A stretch of DNA of 64,000 bases from contig JAYWVB010000017.1 of NCBI GenBank assembly GCA_039881045.1, positions 1-64,000 of the forward strand, read 5' to 3'. This stretch comes from Chaetomium olivaceum. Lineage: Eukaryota > Ascomycota > Sordariomycetes > Sordariales > Chaetomiaceae. The position numbers were made by a program, and so were the translations under genes. The notes below the pieces were generated by a model. It saw only the letters and a list, made by a program, of their open reading frames with translations, was not told the origin of the DNA and made no database searches. Shown one piece after another: positions 30,235-43,827 of the stretch (the stretch's first letter is position 1; the number at the start of each line of letters is the position of its first letter).

Positions 30235-33200
30235 GGTCTTCAGACAGGGGGTTTGCGCCGTTGTCAGATGGAGACGAGACGGGGGCCGGGGTCAGAGTAA
30301 GAGCCTTGGCTCGGCGGTCGACGGGAGGGTCGGTCGGTGCGGACAAGCGGGCCAACAGACCGAAGTGACCGGAATGAAAGCCAGCGAAGTACCGAATCGC
30401 CGGCGTTGTTGATGTGTGATGAATAAGGCGGTGAAGAAGTCGGTCTCAAGGGAGAAAGGCACGTTGGCGATGTTGCTCTGTGAGTGGATCGCAATCGGGA
30501 TGCGGCTGGAATTTTTTCGTCGTTTTTTTTTTCTTCTATCGACAACTCAATTCGTCGCATGCATCATCACGCTCAGAATTCACCAGTCAAAGTCACATTG
30601 AGGGATGCGCCGAGACTAACGTTAGTTCGTGGCCCTGCGGGTTCGTGGTCCTGCAGCTCTAGCTTCCGGGGTTGGGGTTGGGGCTTGACATGCTGAACTC
30701 CAAACTTGGACCGAGAGAAAGGCGGTCAAGAAAAGTCGTCACGTCGTCACGTCGACTCCTGAACGCTGTTCGGCCACTGTAACCAATTCACGGAGACCAA
30801 ATTTCCATCCGCACCACCACTACTCCAGGCCTGCAGCTAACATACATGAAGCCTGCATACTGCGTGTCGATATTTGTGGAAAGGCGCAAGGAGAATGATG
30901 GCGCCAAAGCTGGCGCGGCATGAATGTGTGCTGCATTATCCCGCCAATACTGGGGATGTCGAGAGAAGTATTCGTTGCCGTCGCCCGTCTCACGGCAACT
31001 CTCGGATGGACTGCTGGCGTGCACAGACGAAACCCACGGTGTCGCCCGCGATGGCTGTATCCCAAGGACCTGTCGCTTCTTTTTCAGGTCTTGCAAGGAG
31101 CTTCCCGAGCGGCAGGATCACGGCCGTGCTGCGCAGCAATCACGGCTGGGGAGCATCGAGCTATCATCCCCTTGCAGCGGCAAAATGATGCTTGGTTCAT
31201 GCGGCAACAACGAGACGAGGAATTCTACACGTATTACGGGGCGCCAGACGAGCGACAGCCCACTCGATTGACTTGCCATAGTGATGTCTGTCTCACCGAC
31301 ATGTTGAACGAGAGACATGGTGACAGCTGCAGGAATGTTCATGCGAGGGAGGACATCATGATTGGGCGAGGAAACAGTCCGGCTCTGGCAAAGCATCGGC
31401 GCATTATTTCATGAGCGAATCTCCATTCTTGCTCACTCTCTCGCCGGTAACCCCAACTGAGGAATTACCAAGGTAGGCACTTTGTTCTCCATGTCTTGGA
31501 TTCAAAAACAGGAGGGGCAGCCATCAACGCCAAACATAGGACCCCGCCATCGATCGAGCGTCCATCATGCGCCGGAAAGGGGATCTGCAGCAACCAACCT
31601 TCGCGTCGCACGGGCTCGTCTTAAGGACCCTGACGGTTGGTGTTTCTGGAACCCTGTGGGAATGTTGTTCGTCCCAAGTGCGTCTGCCCAAAATGCTCAT
31701 ACTGTGGAAGTTGTTGGAGCTGGTTGAAACATGCAATACACAACCAGTCGCCAGAGAGAACAGACAATTCCCTTCGGCTCAGCGCTATTGCAAGTCATTG
31801 GTGCTCGAAAGGACGAAAGCGCAATCCTGAAGCGACCACAACCAGCCTCAAGCCAGTCCCTCTGCAAATCAACCACCCGGTCCCTTTTTAGTTAGCGCCA
31901 GGAAACTTGCATCTTTGTGTCGTAATGCCAGCAAGAGATGGTGGGATGGCTGGATGGGCAGTGGATGGGCCGCCGACGCGTATGGTTTGGCGCGACACTG
32001 ACAATGGGCTGCACCCCAATTAAACTAGCGCTTGACCGCCCGAAGATCAGTTGGATACCGTCCCTGAGGTGACCATCCTGCATCATCGCCCCATTTCCAG
32101 AGGACCAATAACCCATGCTCGGCATTCGTTTCAATTCGCATAGATTGGTCAATGGACAACCGTCGTGTGGGTTGCACTCAACGCTTCCCACAGTGGGTGG
32201 TTTCAACTGCCCAGCCGAAACATGCTCGGCGCCCTGCCCATTGCAGGTCAATCTGGCCTGAGGCCAACTCTCCTGTCGAGAGCCGATAATCCATGGACGG
32301 GGGGCGCGCCTGGTCACACGACGACGTCACACACACGAGAACAGTGGCATCACCGTCACCCGATTCTCGTGTACCCCAGACGGCAACAAAACGGGGCCCG
32401 TCTGGTGTGGCTTTGGCTTTCAACATTCCTCGGCAGTTGGGCGTCGGGCGGAAGGCCGAGGAGATCACGGGCTGGTCGGAGAGTCAGAGACATCGGATCA
32501 ACTGTCAGGGTCGTGAGTTAATCGGCGTATCAGGCCCATCAGGTCTCGTCGGTCTTGTCAATCAGGCCGGACGTTATCTCACTCCAGGGGCCGATCAGAC
32601 GCTCCACGTTGTTCGACCAGAAAGTCGCCAGGAGAGAGGAGCGTGTTAGTGAGGTTTTAGTGTCATCCGTTTCTGGCATCTTCATGATCGACTGCCAATG
32701 GAGAGCATGGTGCCCGCCGATGATAAACGTTAGCGTTGTCGACAAATCGCCGTGTGGTGCGACGTATCTGCTGTACACAGTAATCCGGACAGTGTAAAAC
32801 AGGGAATGATAACTTCGTAACTTGAAGACTCATGTTGCCAGATTGCGATAGAACCGTTGCGACCGGGGAGATACCGGGATTCCATTTCGCATACGAATAA
32901 TCACCGTGTCTCTACGGTTAAACCTCGTGCGAGCGACTATGACTGCTGCTATTTTCGCGGCTACCTGAAGTAATTGAACGCGAGCTTGCGCCCGCAGAGG
33001 ATGGAACGCGAATGACGAAGGCCGGATGCAGCGAGAAAGGGGTGCATGTCACACGGGCCAATGAGGGTTGCCGGTTGCCGTCCGGCTCCCAAGTGAAACA
33101 GAAAGGGCTCGAAGGAGGATGACCAAAGCCCAGAAATGGCGACATCGACTGAATGCCTTAGGCGTCAGGCTTTACAGAGTTTCATCCCGGGAACGGACTC

Positions 33201-35766
33201 TCGGACACTTCGAGACCGTCGTCGCCTCCCATCGATTGCTCTTGGCCGGAAGACCGGACGCGCAATCTCACGCGACAGTGTGGTCATCAACCGGAAGCAG
33301 AATCCACCATGGCGACCTGCCCGACTCATCCAACTCATCACCTGGGGACATTGCGAAATCCCCATCGTGGAGCTATCGGAAAATTGGTGGATGGGTCCCC
33401 GTGGTTCCCTCTCCTCGCACAGTGACACTCTGGGGAATGCAGCACACACACTTGGCTCGGCAGGCAGCGTGGTGAGTGGGGCCCAGGGTTCATCAGGCGA
33501 CCGCGAACGTGGCCTCACCAAAGCCAGGACGCGACGATGCCCGCGCAGCACCGCCTGGCCAACGCCAGCTCCCAGTGGACAATTCGTTTCTGCCAGATGC
33601 AGCGGTACCCAACTTGCAAAAGTCGCGTGCTGTGGTTGGCAGGCTGGCAAAAGGTACGGAGGCGGTGTGGCTGTTAAACTGCTAAACTGGGCAGTCTGCC
33701 TGAGGCTGGATGCTGGATAAGGCTCCACTTGTATACTTGTGTACGAGGTACAGCAAGTGTACTCATAAACTTGCACACCAGTCATACAAAAGCACAACTT
33801 GCCGGCGAATACGTCCAAAAGAGGCATTCAAGAGTCACATTTCGGTTTCTTGATGTCCGAGGAGGAAGAACGCTAGGCCGTAAAGGGGTACACACTAGAC
33901 TGAATATGGTTAGCCTGCTCTGAAACTTTTCCAAGGTCAAGCGGTGTGCCTGCCGTGCAAGTCCTGAATGGACCCCATTCGTCATTTCTCCTTGTGCTGT
34001 GCAATGCGCTCCACTCACACAACAGTGCCATCTGAAATCAGGGCACGTTGGCAGCCACCCGTTTCCACCCAACAGCCCAGTGCTCAATCTCCAGTTCTCG
34101 ACTCGGTCGATCAACGTGCCATTGGCCACAATCACCCATGTCTCGCCTCCGTGGCAGGCACGATGGCCGCTTGCTCAGCCAAGGACATTCCCTTCGATCC
34201 CATGGCGGCACCCAGCCTGGGCCAGCCGAGCCAGCCAGCCTGCAAGCCCACCTGTGGGACTGCTGATGACAAGGCCGGGCCACTGTTGTCCCAGCGTTTC
34301 TGGTCGCTTCCACCCGCAGCCCGTATCTTCTACCAGCGCATCCCCCCAGTCCTGTATCAGCCTGCTTCTCCTTGACCACCCTATCCATTCTTCCCACTTC
34401 CTACCGCCTCCCGTTTCCAACACCAACCTGTCGCCGCACCCCCCATCGCCCTCTATCAAGTCGTATACTTCTGCACGCCTTTGCTGTCGCTGTCGCTGCC
34501 AACCCATCAACGGCCGTTCTTAATTCAATCCACCAATCCTCCAAATCAACTCTATCCCCGAACGAACCGAATCCGCGACCAGCACTGCGCTGCAGAATCA
34601 ACTGGCTCTGAGCTGCTACGCCACCTGTCACGCTGCATAATAAACTGTTTTGCCTGTCTCGGTCCGCACCGCACTCAGTCTGCAGTCAAGAAACGGGACG
34701 ACCAGCCCATCATCTACGACCCTTTGGAGCCCCTGAGCATCGAATCGAATCGAGTCCGCTTCCGATCCTCGCGAGTCTTCCACATCAGCAAGCCGTTCAT
34801 TCAAGCCTGCGTCGCCTTCGTGGCACCCTGAGCGCCGCTGATTAGCCCCGGACTCGGCCGTTCCACTCGCTGTTCAAGTCCCAAACAATCGTCAGGTCCC
34901 GATCAGTCGGTCTCCACCGGCTGTGTGAATCACACGCTTCACCAGTTGAACAAGGGGGTCGAAGAGTCATCTCTTCGTCCACCTGTTCCTTCAACTCTCC
35001 CTCACCCCCGCATGTTTTCATCGACGATCCGCCAGGTGTTCCAATAGCCGCAACTCCTTCCTGGTTTGCTGTCTGCCACCTGGTCTCACTCGCCATCGTC
35101 CACCTCTCCCCCACCCTCCTCGACTCAGTCCTGTCCCCGACGATAAGCTGTGCCTGTATCCCCTCGGCCAGCTTCGACAACGGTTTCGACCCATCGTCGA
35201 CTTCCGTCTTGGATTCATTCTCCTTCCATCACCTCGGCGCCACCGGGACTCAGCTCTGGTCATCTGAGGAGCTTTCCTCAGCTACCACCACCACTACACA
35301 CAACAACCACCACCACCACCACCACAACAACAACTCACCATTCACCGTCCCATTTGTATCGATGTTATAACGACCATTCCTTTTGTTTCCTCCGGACAAT
35401 CAGTCCAACCTTTTCCGCGACCATTCTCGGCCGCCTTTCTTTGTTATTTGTTGGAGCACCCAAAATACCCTCCCATGAGCCTCGGAAACTGAACGACTTG
35501 GACCTGCTTGTTTTTTCTGTTTGATTGCGCGTTTGCGAATCTGTACATCTTCGTCTCTTTCAACTTCTCGCCTCATCTCGACCGCTCAGCACTCGGTTTA
35601 GCGTTGCACAGCGCCTCTTTCTCTGTTGTACAGTTTTGGAAGCCTCGTCTTATAAGACTTTACTCGACCGGCATAGACGGCCTGGGAACTGGGTAAAAGC
35701 CTGTCCGGAAATTGTATCACCACTTTCGACGTCGTACAACCCACGATTATTCCTAATTCCTTCGCA
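30235..35766. other. 5.5 kb gene-poor block
   Basis: Between divergent UTR4 and the kinase locus. I could not assign any gene: open frames are short, overlap on several strands and lack splice-linked continuations or domains. The last ~1.7 kb (34000-35766) is pyrimidine-rich and holds a CAC/CAA microsatellite (about 35284-35345); it is probably the long leader of the kinase gene. Confidence 0.5.
35284..35345. repeat. CAC/CAA microsatellite
   Basis: Runs of ACCACCACC and ACAACAACA upstream of the kinase start; likely transcribed leader. Confidence 0.75.
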
Positions 35767-37815
35767 ATGGAATGCCTTCGCGACGACTTTCAGAACGGCG
35801 TCCTCCTCGGCGGTCGCTACCAGACCCTCTCTCCTCTCAACCATGGCTCCTTCGGTATGGTCTTCCATGGCAAATACCTTCACAAGTCAGACAGTTGCCA
35901 TCAAGTGCCTGAAGAGATCATCAGCGTCGCCACGATGAGTCCTCGAGTTCGCTATCGACGACCAGTCCGAAGAGCTTGTGTTGCACGGTCAGCTAGGTTT
36001 GCATCCGAACATCGTCAACCTGAACGACTCGTTCGAGACGGATGCGCACATCTACCTAGTGCTCGAGTTCTGCCCGCGCGGCGACCTCTACGAAGCGATC
36101 CGCAGCGGCCATGGCCCTTGGAGACGGAGCATGTGAGGCGCTTCATGTTGGAGCTTGTTGACGCGGTTGCGTACATGCACTCAAAGGGCATTACCACCGC
36201 GACATCAAGCCGAGAACATCTTCTTGACCAGTCGGGTTCCATGAAGCTGGGCGACTTCGGGCTCGCAACCTCTGACGAGTGGAGCTACGAATCGACCGTT
36301 GGCAGCGACCGGTACATGTCGCCCGAGCAGTATGACTCAGCTGGTGCTGGGTACTCGCCGGCTCAGGCTGACATCTGGGCTATCGGCATCTGCCATCTTA
36401 ACATTTTTGTTCTCCAAGAATCCCTTCACGACGCCGACCGAGGCGGATCCCCTGTTTCTCGACTTCTCGCGCGACAGGCAGTCCCTGTTCGACGTCTTCC
36501 CGGCTATGTCGCAGGACACCTACGAGGTCATCGTGCAGTGCATGAACATGGACCCCCGCAAGCGCTCCCTGGCCGGAGCCCGTGATGCCTGCTCCGCGTC
36601 GTCAGCTTCACCACCCTTGACGATGGCCCTCGGACTTGCTCGTCGAGCGACCGCCGCGTGGTTGCCAGCTCCAACCGCGAGCCCCTCCGCACGCCTTCCA
36701 TCCAGAGTCCGCAGGTCGACACTGGCGCCTTCCCGTGGGCCAAGGCCTCCATGCCACGCCTCCGAAGCCCATCCGGCAACTCAGCGCCATCCCTGACGAC
36801 GAGATCTACGAGGAAGACTTGTTCTCCAATGTCGGCACCACCGCGGACTGGATGTCGGGTACCGCGCAGACGCCATCCATGTCGTCCTACATGGACTCGA
36901 ACCTAGGCTTGTCGATGCATTCATTCGCCGCGCCAGCCGACTTCCCGCCCCGTCCTGCCCGCGAAGGCTGCCGCGAAGTTGGCTCCAGTGGCTGGTTCCC
37001 TCCCGATTACCATGTCCAAGACTCGCAACCAGTCCGCCATGTCCTTGGTCTTCGGGCGCAACGATGGGGTGTCGAAGAGCTGGAGTGATCTGTGGGACGA
37101 GGAGTTCGAGGAGGAGGAGGAGCAGGCCAAGCAACTGCAGACCCTCAAGGAGATGAACTCGAGGACCTGGAGCCACGAGAGCACTGCCACCCCATCCCTG
37201 GCCGCCGACAACGATGACACGCCCCGACAAGGCTTGTCGCCCGCGACCAAGTCGGCCACTCTTGCCAGTGATGAGAGCATGATCCCGTCCATCGATGGAG
37301 CCTTTGATGACGACGAGGAACTCGACATGGACGGCCTGTTCCTGTACGAAGCGCCACCGGCCAAGGAGGAGCCTCAGCTTCCGCGGAACTCGCCATCGTC
37401 ACAACAGAGCGGCATGGACAAGTGGGCAGCCCTTGGCGAGCGCCGGCGAGCGCACGGCAGCAGCCCGCCTCGCAAGGTCGTCAACGTCTCCATTCGCCCG
37501 GTTCGGCATGCTGGGGCCGCCTTTTCGGCCAGCTCCCCGATCAAGGCAAAGGGACACGGCGTCTTTGAGATCCACCACAACCCTCTCCAACCGTTTCCTT
37601 CTGTCTCTGGGAACCACTCTCCTCAACATCACAACCACCACGCGCAACAGAACCACCAAGGAAGGTGGAACAACAGTCGCGACCGGACCAAGGAATGCCC
37701 GCGAACTAAGGGTCGCGATCGAGATTGGAATTGGAACTTCGACTGGCGCAAGGAGAAGCGCTCCGGTTTTGGCTATCTCGGGGGGTTGGTCAACTGGCAA
37801 GCGGCCCGCTCCTGA
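35767..37815 (+). pseudogene. Ran1/Ksp1-type Ser/Thr kinase gene broken by about eleven frame changes
   Basis: All family motifs are present but in changing frames. Glycine loop (LNHGSFGMVF) is in frame 1, VAIKCLKR in frame 2, FAIDDQSEELVLHG to CPRGDLYEAI in frame 2, then ETEHVRRFMLELVDAVAYMH in frame 1. The catalytic loop (HRDIKP then EN) crosses two shifts; LGDFGLA and DRYMSPEQYD are in frame 1, FSKNPFTTPTEADPLF in frame 2. The Ser-rich C-terminal region crosses more shifts and ends in a clean frame, 36979-37815. Net shift is zero modulo 3 from the ATG at 35767 to the stop. Most breaks fall at doubled or repeated bases. Either the gene died very recently or the sequence has errors here. Relatives (Ran1/Pat1, Ksp1, Sks1) act in nutrient-controlled growth and meiosis. 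Confidence 0.8.
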
Positions 37816-39991
37816 GGGGAGCGGCGTCCGCACGAGTGCCGGTTTTCCACTTGTGGTTGAGCCTACCACCACCGCAACCGCCATCATCCATTCTTATCCC
37901 TCCCAACAACATCATCATCACCATCATCATCATCCCGCCTCCGTCGGTTGATACATCGATCTATTCTTCTTCTTCCTTTTCTTGGTGTAAGAGTGTTGAC
38001 CCTGCTGCTGTCTGTCTAGTCTTGTTTCTTTTTCTTGCTGTGTGGGCATTTTACCGCGGGCTGTGCGGTAAGGCGCTCAATTGTTCTGTTCTCATCAGGG
38101 ATGGGTCGGTGAAAACGACCACCTTTGACACATATCATCTTACATATTTTGATCGTCTCTCACTCAACTTTTTCTTTCCTTTTTTTATAGCATAGCATGG
38201 TTTAGAACGAAACGACACAAACATACGGGGCTGGTGGCATGGTTTTTGGCGCGATTGGAGCTCACAAATGGCGAAACTGGACATTTGGGGTGGTTGGAAT
38301 ATTGTTTTCTTGCTTGCTTGCTACTTTCTACTTGGGCAGGAAAAACGGACAGACAGACAGCACCAGCAGCGTTGTGAAACAGGGTCATCATCATTTTGGT
38401 GGAAGTTGTTTTTCTACTCTTACACAGATCGATCGACGGAAGTTGGGATGAGAGGGGAGGGGGGGGGAAGTTGGGATGAGTGGCTGGTTGGGCTGGTTTC
38501 GGCCTTCAACTCGCTTTCTGTGTATTAGATACTATCTCCAGGAGATCAAATCTAGAATACCAGAGGTTACCCACTCGAGCATTTGGTTCCAATTGTGTGA
38601 CTTGTTTGCATTGGTGATAAATTGTAAATGAACACAGCATATCGTGGTCTGATGGTTGTCGATTCGGTATCTCAAACACAATGTTTTCGTCTCGACGCGT
38701 TGTCCCTCGTTTCAGGAATAAGAAGATTCGCGATGTTATGTTTCGTCGCTTTCACCTGACCAAGCTTACTAGAAACTCGACTCGAGGTGGAATGAAACAA
38801 GCCTCGAGCAACAAGCCAGGATTCAATTCCCTGATCCGTTGCCTCAGCACCGCACCCAACCCTGCACCGGAACGTCTAGATGCCTAGGCTTCATGCAGAA
38901 CCGGTTCGTGGCCATGTCATGCCCACAGCACGCAGGACAAGGTGCATACCCAACTTACCCACCCGCAAGGAACAACAACACATCTCAGACATCAAACACC
39001 AACGGACCCGCATCAACCCGACGAGGCCCTGTCCGTTAGTTACCTCCGCTCTCGACCATGTAGTGGGCTCGATAGGGCGGATGTATACATACATAAATAC
39101 ATACGTACAGAGATAGGCGCGCTGGCCTTCCCTCCCCCGGCTTGGGGGGGTCGGGTTTCCTCCTATCCCAGCGCGACACATGACATGCCATGCGCTTGCA
39201 GTGTAAACAACCCCCCCCACAGCACGCATGGGGTTCCGATGGTGCAGTGCATGCAGGTGTCGTGTGGGCGTCAGGAGAGGGATGTGGACTATTTGTTCGG
39301 TTGGTATTGGCTGTGAACGGGGGATTGGGGTATCATCAATTGAGGTTGGGAACCTTGTTAGTTAGTTGGTGTTGTTATTGTGGTGATGGTGGCCGGTTTG
39401 GCAACTTCATGATCCAGGATGTACTCAATGTGCTTGTATTCCCTGTCTGGAATGAAGTCAATTGGTTATGCTGTGACATGAAGTGAAATCTAGAAATCCA
39501 TCAACGACTCCCTCGCCGAATGCTATTGGTATGTATGCACGCATGAATAAAAGAGCCCAAGCAGGCATGAACATGATCAACCCAAGCAGAAGATGTGGCC
39601 CCAGAAACACCAGATCATGATCATGATGATGACACCAGCCCCCTCTCAACAGCCAACCACTCCACCTATCCATCCGGCCTCATGATTGTCGCAGAAAAGT
39701 AATTCGTCACGGCCGCACCCAACACAACCCACATCAACGGCCCAAGCAAGCCAGGCCAAGCCAACCCCCAACGGCCCTGCTGCTGGTCATCGGATAACGT
39801 TCTGCATCCCATGCCCTCCCCCAAGCCCGGGGCCCAGCACCCCGGGCATCCGCAACCGCGCGCTTTGGCCGGTCCGGTTACCCCATCCATCACCCAAGAC
39901 AACGCTACGCCACGCCACGCGTTCCATCTCCACAGGTAGGTAGGTACGAAAGTACGAAAGTAGCGTAGTAAAGACGGCTTCGGATACCCGG
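37816..39991. other. Intergenic between convergent genes, no gene seen
   Basis: 3' sides of the kinase locus and of the amino acid transporter. A CAT microsatellite lies at about 37906-37935 and an ACATACATA repeat at about 39085-39107. No coding signal recognised. Confidence 0.55.
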
Positions 39992-42887
39992 CTACCGCAG
40001 CAGCTCCGGCGCGGTCGGCTCGGCGCCAATCAAGCTCTTGGGCAGGAAGGCCCAGACGGTGCCGATGACCGATAGGACGAAGGAGAGGACCATGACGGAG
40101 AAGGCAAAGGCTTTCTCGCGGGTGGAGAGCTCGTGGCCGAAGAGCTTGAGGTAGAAGGCCAGGGGGAGGCTGTGACGGTGTTAGTAAGTCGGTCTCGGCT
40201 ATGTTGGGTGTACCTTGGTTGGTTGTGATGGTTTCTCCCCCCCCCCTCTCTCAAGGGGGGAGAGCAAAGCCGGTGTTAGGAGGGGAGGATGGGGGGAGAA
40301 AGTAACTTACGTGACACAAATCGTAAAACACAACGCACTGCCCATGAAGGCCATAATACTATCAAACGCCGGAAACACAATCGAAATCCCCAAAAACACC
40401 ACCACCACGCCCACCCTGATCACCACCTTCATCACCCCGCGGAACCCCATCCCCCTCCCCAGCAGACCGTGGTACGCCGCACCCGCGCCACCACCAGCAC
40501 TACCACCAACCCCATCATAATCATAATCATAATCAGGCGGCGGCCCGGCCACGGCCTGCTGGTGCAGCCCCAACAGAACCTCGACCGTAGAAACGATGGG
40601 GCGGGCGTTGAGCGGGATCTTGGTCAGCGGGATGATGGCGATGCACAGGCACATGAGCACGGCCAGGGCGCGCGGGTAGCTGGCCTCGAGCAGGATGTTG
40701 GACGTGATCTCGTCGCGCACCGCGTCGCCGAACATGAGCAGGCCGGCGACGGCGGTGGTGGCGTCGAGGAGGAACTGTTTTGTTGTTTTGTTGTGTGAGT
40801 TTGAGTGTGAGTGTGAGTTGTGTTTGGTTGGGTTGGGTTGGGTTAAGTGTGTGGTTTTTGGGGGAGGGGGGGGAAGTGAATAGGGGCGAGAGAGGGAGGG
40901 GGAAAGGGGAAGACGTACGGTGAAAGAGAAGGAGATCTTGACGGCTTGGGCGTATTTATATGGGTGGCGCATGTCTCGGTAGATCTGGGAGTGGTGAGTG
41001 AGTAGACCGAGGATGGGGGGTGGTGCTGGTGATGACGGCGGACTTACATTGGGGAATACGCCGTGGCCGCCCCTGAGAATCGTCAGTCGGTCTTCTGTGA
41101 AGAATATGGCGGTTCAACTTACCATGGGGACATTAGGAGACCGAAAGACAATGGCAACGTCAACCAGTTGGCAGGAAACATGTAGGTTTTGGCCGGGTCG
41201 ATGAGGGAGCCCGGCGACGTGGGCTTTATCAAGCCGTCCAGAACCAGGATGAGCACAACTGGACGACAGTGTCAATATCCCATTTATAACTGCAGGTACG
41301 GTTCGTGGATACTCACTGGTAAAGCAGGAGAAGATGCCGATAACACTGGTGAAGCTTAGCAGCCGTAACGGCAGGAAGTTCAGGGGTACCAAGATGATGG
41401 AGCAGAAGATCTTCCAGCCCGTCACCGACAAGAACCCGGGGAACAAGAGGTCAAGCGAGTCCGCAAAGAGCACGATCAACGCCACACACGCGGCGAGCAG
41501 CTCCAGCGTAAACAGTACGCTCGTGGCTATCCGGGCATTCCGACCAAACGAGATGTAAGCGAGGTCGGAGAATGTGATGAGGCTCGGGTCCAGATCCATA
41601 CACTTGGCCAGGAGCTTGGCCGTCCACCCCGTCACGGCGGCACACAGAAACATGGCGATCATGCCGCACAGCCAGCCGGCGTACTTGATGCCCATGGGCA
41701 AGCTCAGCAGGCCGACCCCGATCAGAACACTATCCCCAACCGGTCAGCAACCAAACCCTCCAAAAACACCCATAACAAAAACGCAAAAACGCAAAAACAT
41801 ACTTAGTCGAGTTAAACACCGTCTGCGGCAGCGTCGACTGGCCCTCCACCGCCAGCACAAACTTCCCATCCTGCTCCACCTCCTTCACCAATATCGGCGG
41901 GAGCTCCCCATCCGGCACGTTCCCGCCCGCCTCCTGCTGCTGGCGCCACAACGCAGCCGCGTGCGCCATATCACCACCACCACCACCACCTTCCCCGCCC
42001 CCATCCGACCGCACGGTGCCATAATCCAACCCCGAGACCAGCGACCGGTAGCTACCCACCAGCGGCGGCGTAGCCAGGTGCGGCGGGATCGCAAAGATGG
42101 ACCCGCCACCACCACCACCGCCGCCGCCGGCGGTGGAGGCTGTGGTGGTGTGGCTGCCGATGCGGAAGATGCGCGGGAGCAGCTCGGCGCCGCCGCTGTC
42201 GCTGCCGTCGTCGAGGGGTTTGCCCTCGCGCGAGTCGCGGCTGGAGGTGCGGTGCAGGAGGGCGAGCGAGCCGTGGCTGGCGCCGGGCTCCGGGCTGTCG
42301 AGGCGCGGCGGGTGCTGCTCGCCGGCGCGCAGGGCCGCTTCGAGGTGCTGGCGGATGAGCGAGGGCGAGGTGCCGGTGCCGGTGCCGGTGCCGCCGCTGC
42401 TGCCGGTTTCGAGGTCGCGCTGTTGTTGTTGGTGGTGGGAGTAGGGGGAGACATCGCCAGCCACGTCGGGCGGGGGTTGGGCGATGGGGACTTGGTCGGG
42501 GGCGAAGATGAAGGAGGGCCGCTGGGGGATGACTTCGGAGAAACCGGCGGCGCGCTGCCAGCTGCGGGTGAAGGAGCGGATGCTGTTGACGCCACCGATG
42601 TCGGTGAGGGCGGCGAGGCGGTTGGTCACGGAGGACCTGGAGGTTGGGGGGTGGTGTTAGTTATCTTTGTGATGGTTTTAAGAAGGAAAGGGACGAAGTC
42701 AAACTAACCTTCTATGCCTGAGATGCTGCGTCCACTCGCCATCGTCTTGGTTGGAGCCGGCGCTGTGGCCTAGGAGAGAGTCACTTTCATATTGGGCGCT
42801 TCGGTTGCCGAACGAGGAGACACTGCCAGTCCGAGAGACGCCCCCGCGTTCGTACTGGTCCCAGTTCGTCGGGTTTCGAGAACCCAT
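39992..42887 (-). CDS. Vacuolar-type amino acid transporter (AAAP/AVT1 family)
   Basis: Eight exons in transcription order: 42709-42887, 41803-42636, 41317-41729, 41123-41258, 41048-41072, 40919-40984, 40311-40774, 39992-40169; 764 aa, every phase closing. The ~330-residue cytosolic N-terminus is Ser/Gly/Gln-rich with poly-Gly and Thr-Gly runs. The membrane part begins at NSTNVLIGVGLLSLPMGIKYAGW, the AAAP hallmark, and continues through about eleven hydrophobic segments; SPWGGHGVFPNIYRDM and the MRHPYKYAQAV loop are typical of AVT1. A DYDYDYD stretch lies in a late loop. It would exchange neutral amino acids for protons across the vacuolar membrane; substrate is inferred. Exon 5 is only 25 bp. 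Divergent from MRH4. Confidence 0.93.
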
Positions 42888-43827
42888 TTGTGATTGAGAC
42901 TGACCAGATAGAGTGCGCTCGGGTGATATTTCTTGAGGATGGAAAATGAGAAATATCTACACAGTAAGGGAAGGCTCAAGTAGTTGGGGAACAGTCCGAA
43001 GCTATGCGCAATCTTTCGCGAAGCACACCGCGGGGTCCTCTCCGACGCGGTTGAAAATGCAGGGATCACCTCGCGACGGAGAGATGGCAATGGGTGGAGT
43101 TGTCGGAGGATTGAAGAGCTGGGGGCGATCAAGTCGATCAGGATGCGCAAGTGCATGAAAGAGAGGCAGAGCAATATCTTGAATTGAGTATAGGTAGTTA
43201 CGAATAGAATTCTCTCATCCATGGGCTGCCTCCCACCTCGAAGCTACTCACAAAATCGAGACTCGGAATGAGCCGAAAGACAGCATCGTCATAATGCATG
43301 CGGGTAGGTAACGCTGAAGGCACAGCGTGACCTCGTTCGCCTCGGCATCACCTGCAAGCATGGATTAGTTTGCAGCTGTGGGGTTTTCCTTTCTTGCGTC
43401 AGTTGCAGATCTTGAGCCTGGAACAACCTGGAATCAACTTCCCAGCCATCCAGTTTGGTCTTGTGGCTCGGAGGATATTTTGTGGTTGTCACGTTGTGTA
43501 TCTTATCGAATCCATACTATTAGTCCGATGGGTTGGTTAGCGAATGGTTGCCCATTATCTATCTGTATCAGTGACTTGCATGCTTCTGGTGGAAACATGA
43601 GAGATTGAGAGATTGTGGAGAGAAGAGCTGGGAAGCAATCCACTCAACCATTCCCACCGCCTTCCGAATCTGTCAGGTGCTTTCGCCAAGACCGAGTTTG
43701 ATATGCAAGCCCCCACCAAGCCCGAGCGGTAGAAGGTGGCAGAAACAGTCGATGCCCAGATTAATTTTCGTCCCGCTTGTTCTCGCAGCAAGTAGTCATT
43801 CCAACATTCGACACCCTATCCGCGACC
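42888..43827. other. Intergenic between divergent genes, no gene seen
   Basis: Promoter region shared by the amino acid transporter (minus) and MRH4 (plus), 940 bp. Nothing coding recognised. Confidence 0.6.

Noticed and set aside
41574..42707. 377-aa + strand frame opposite the amino acid transporter
   Set aside because: Antisense shadow of exon 2 and introns; His/Arg/Gly-rich with no domain, while the minus strand has a complete spliced gene.
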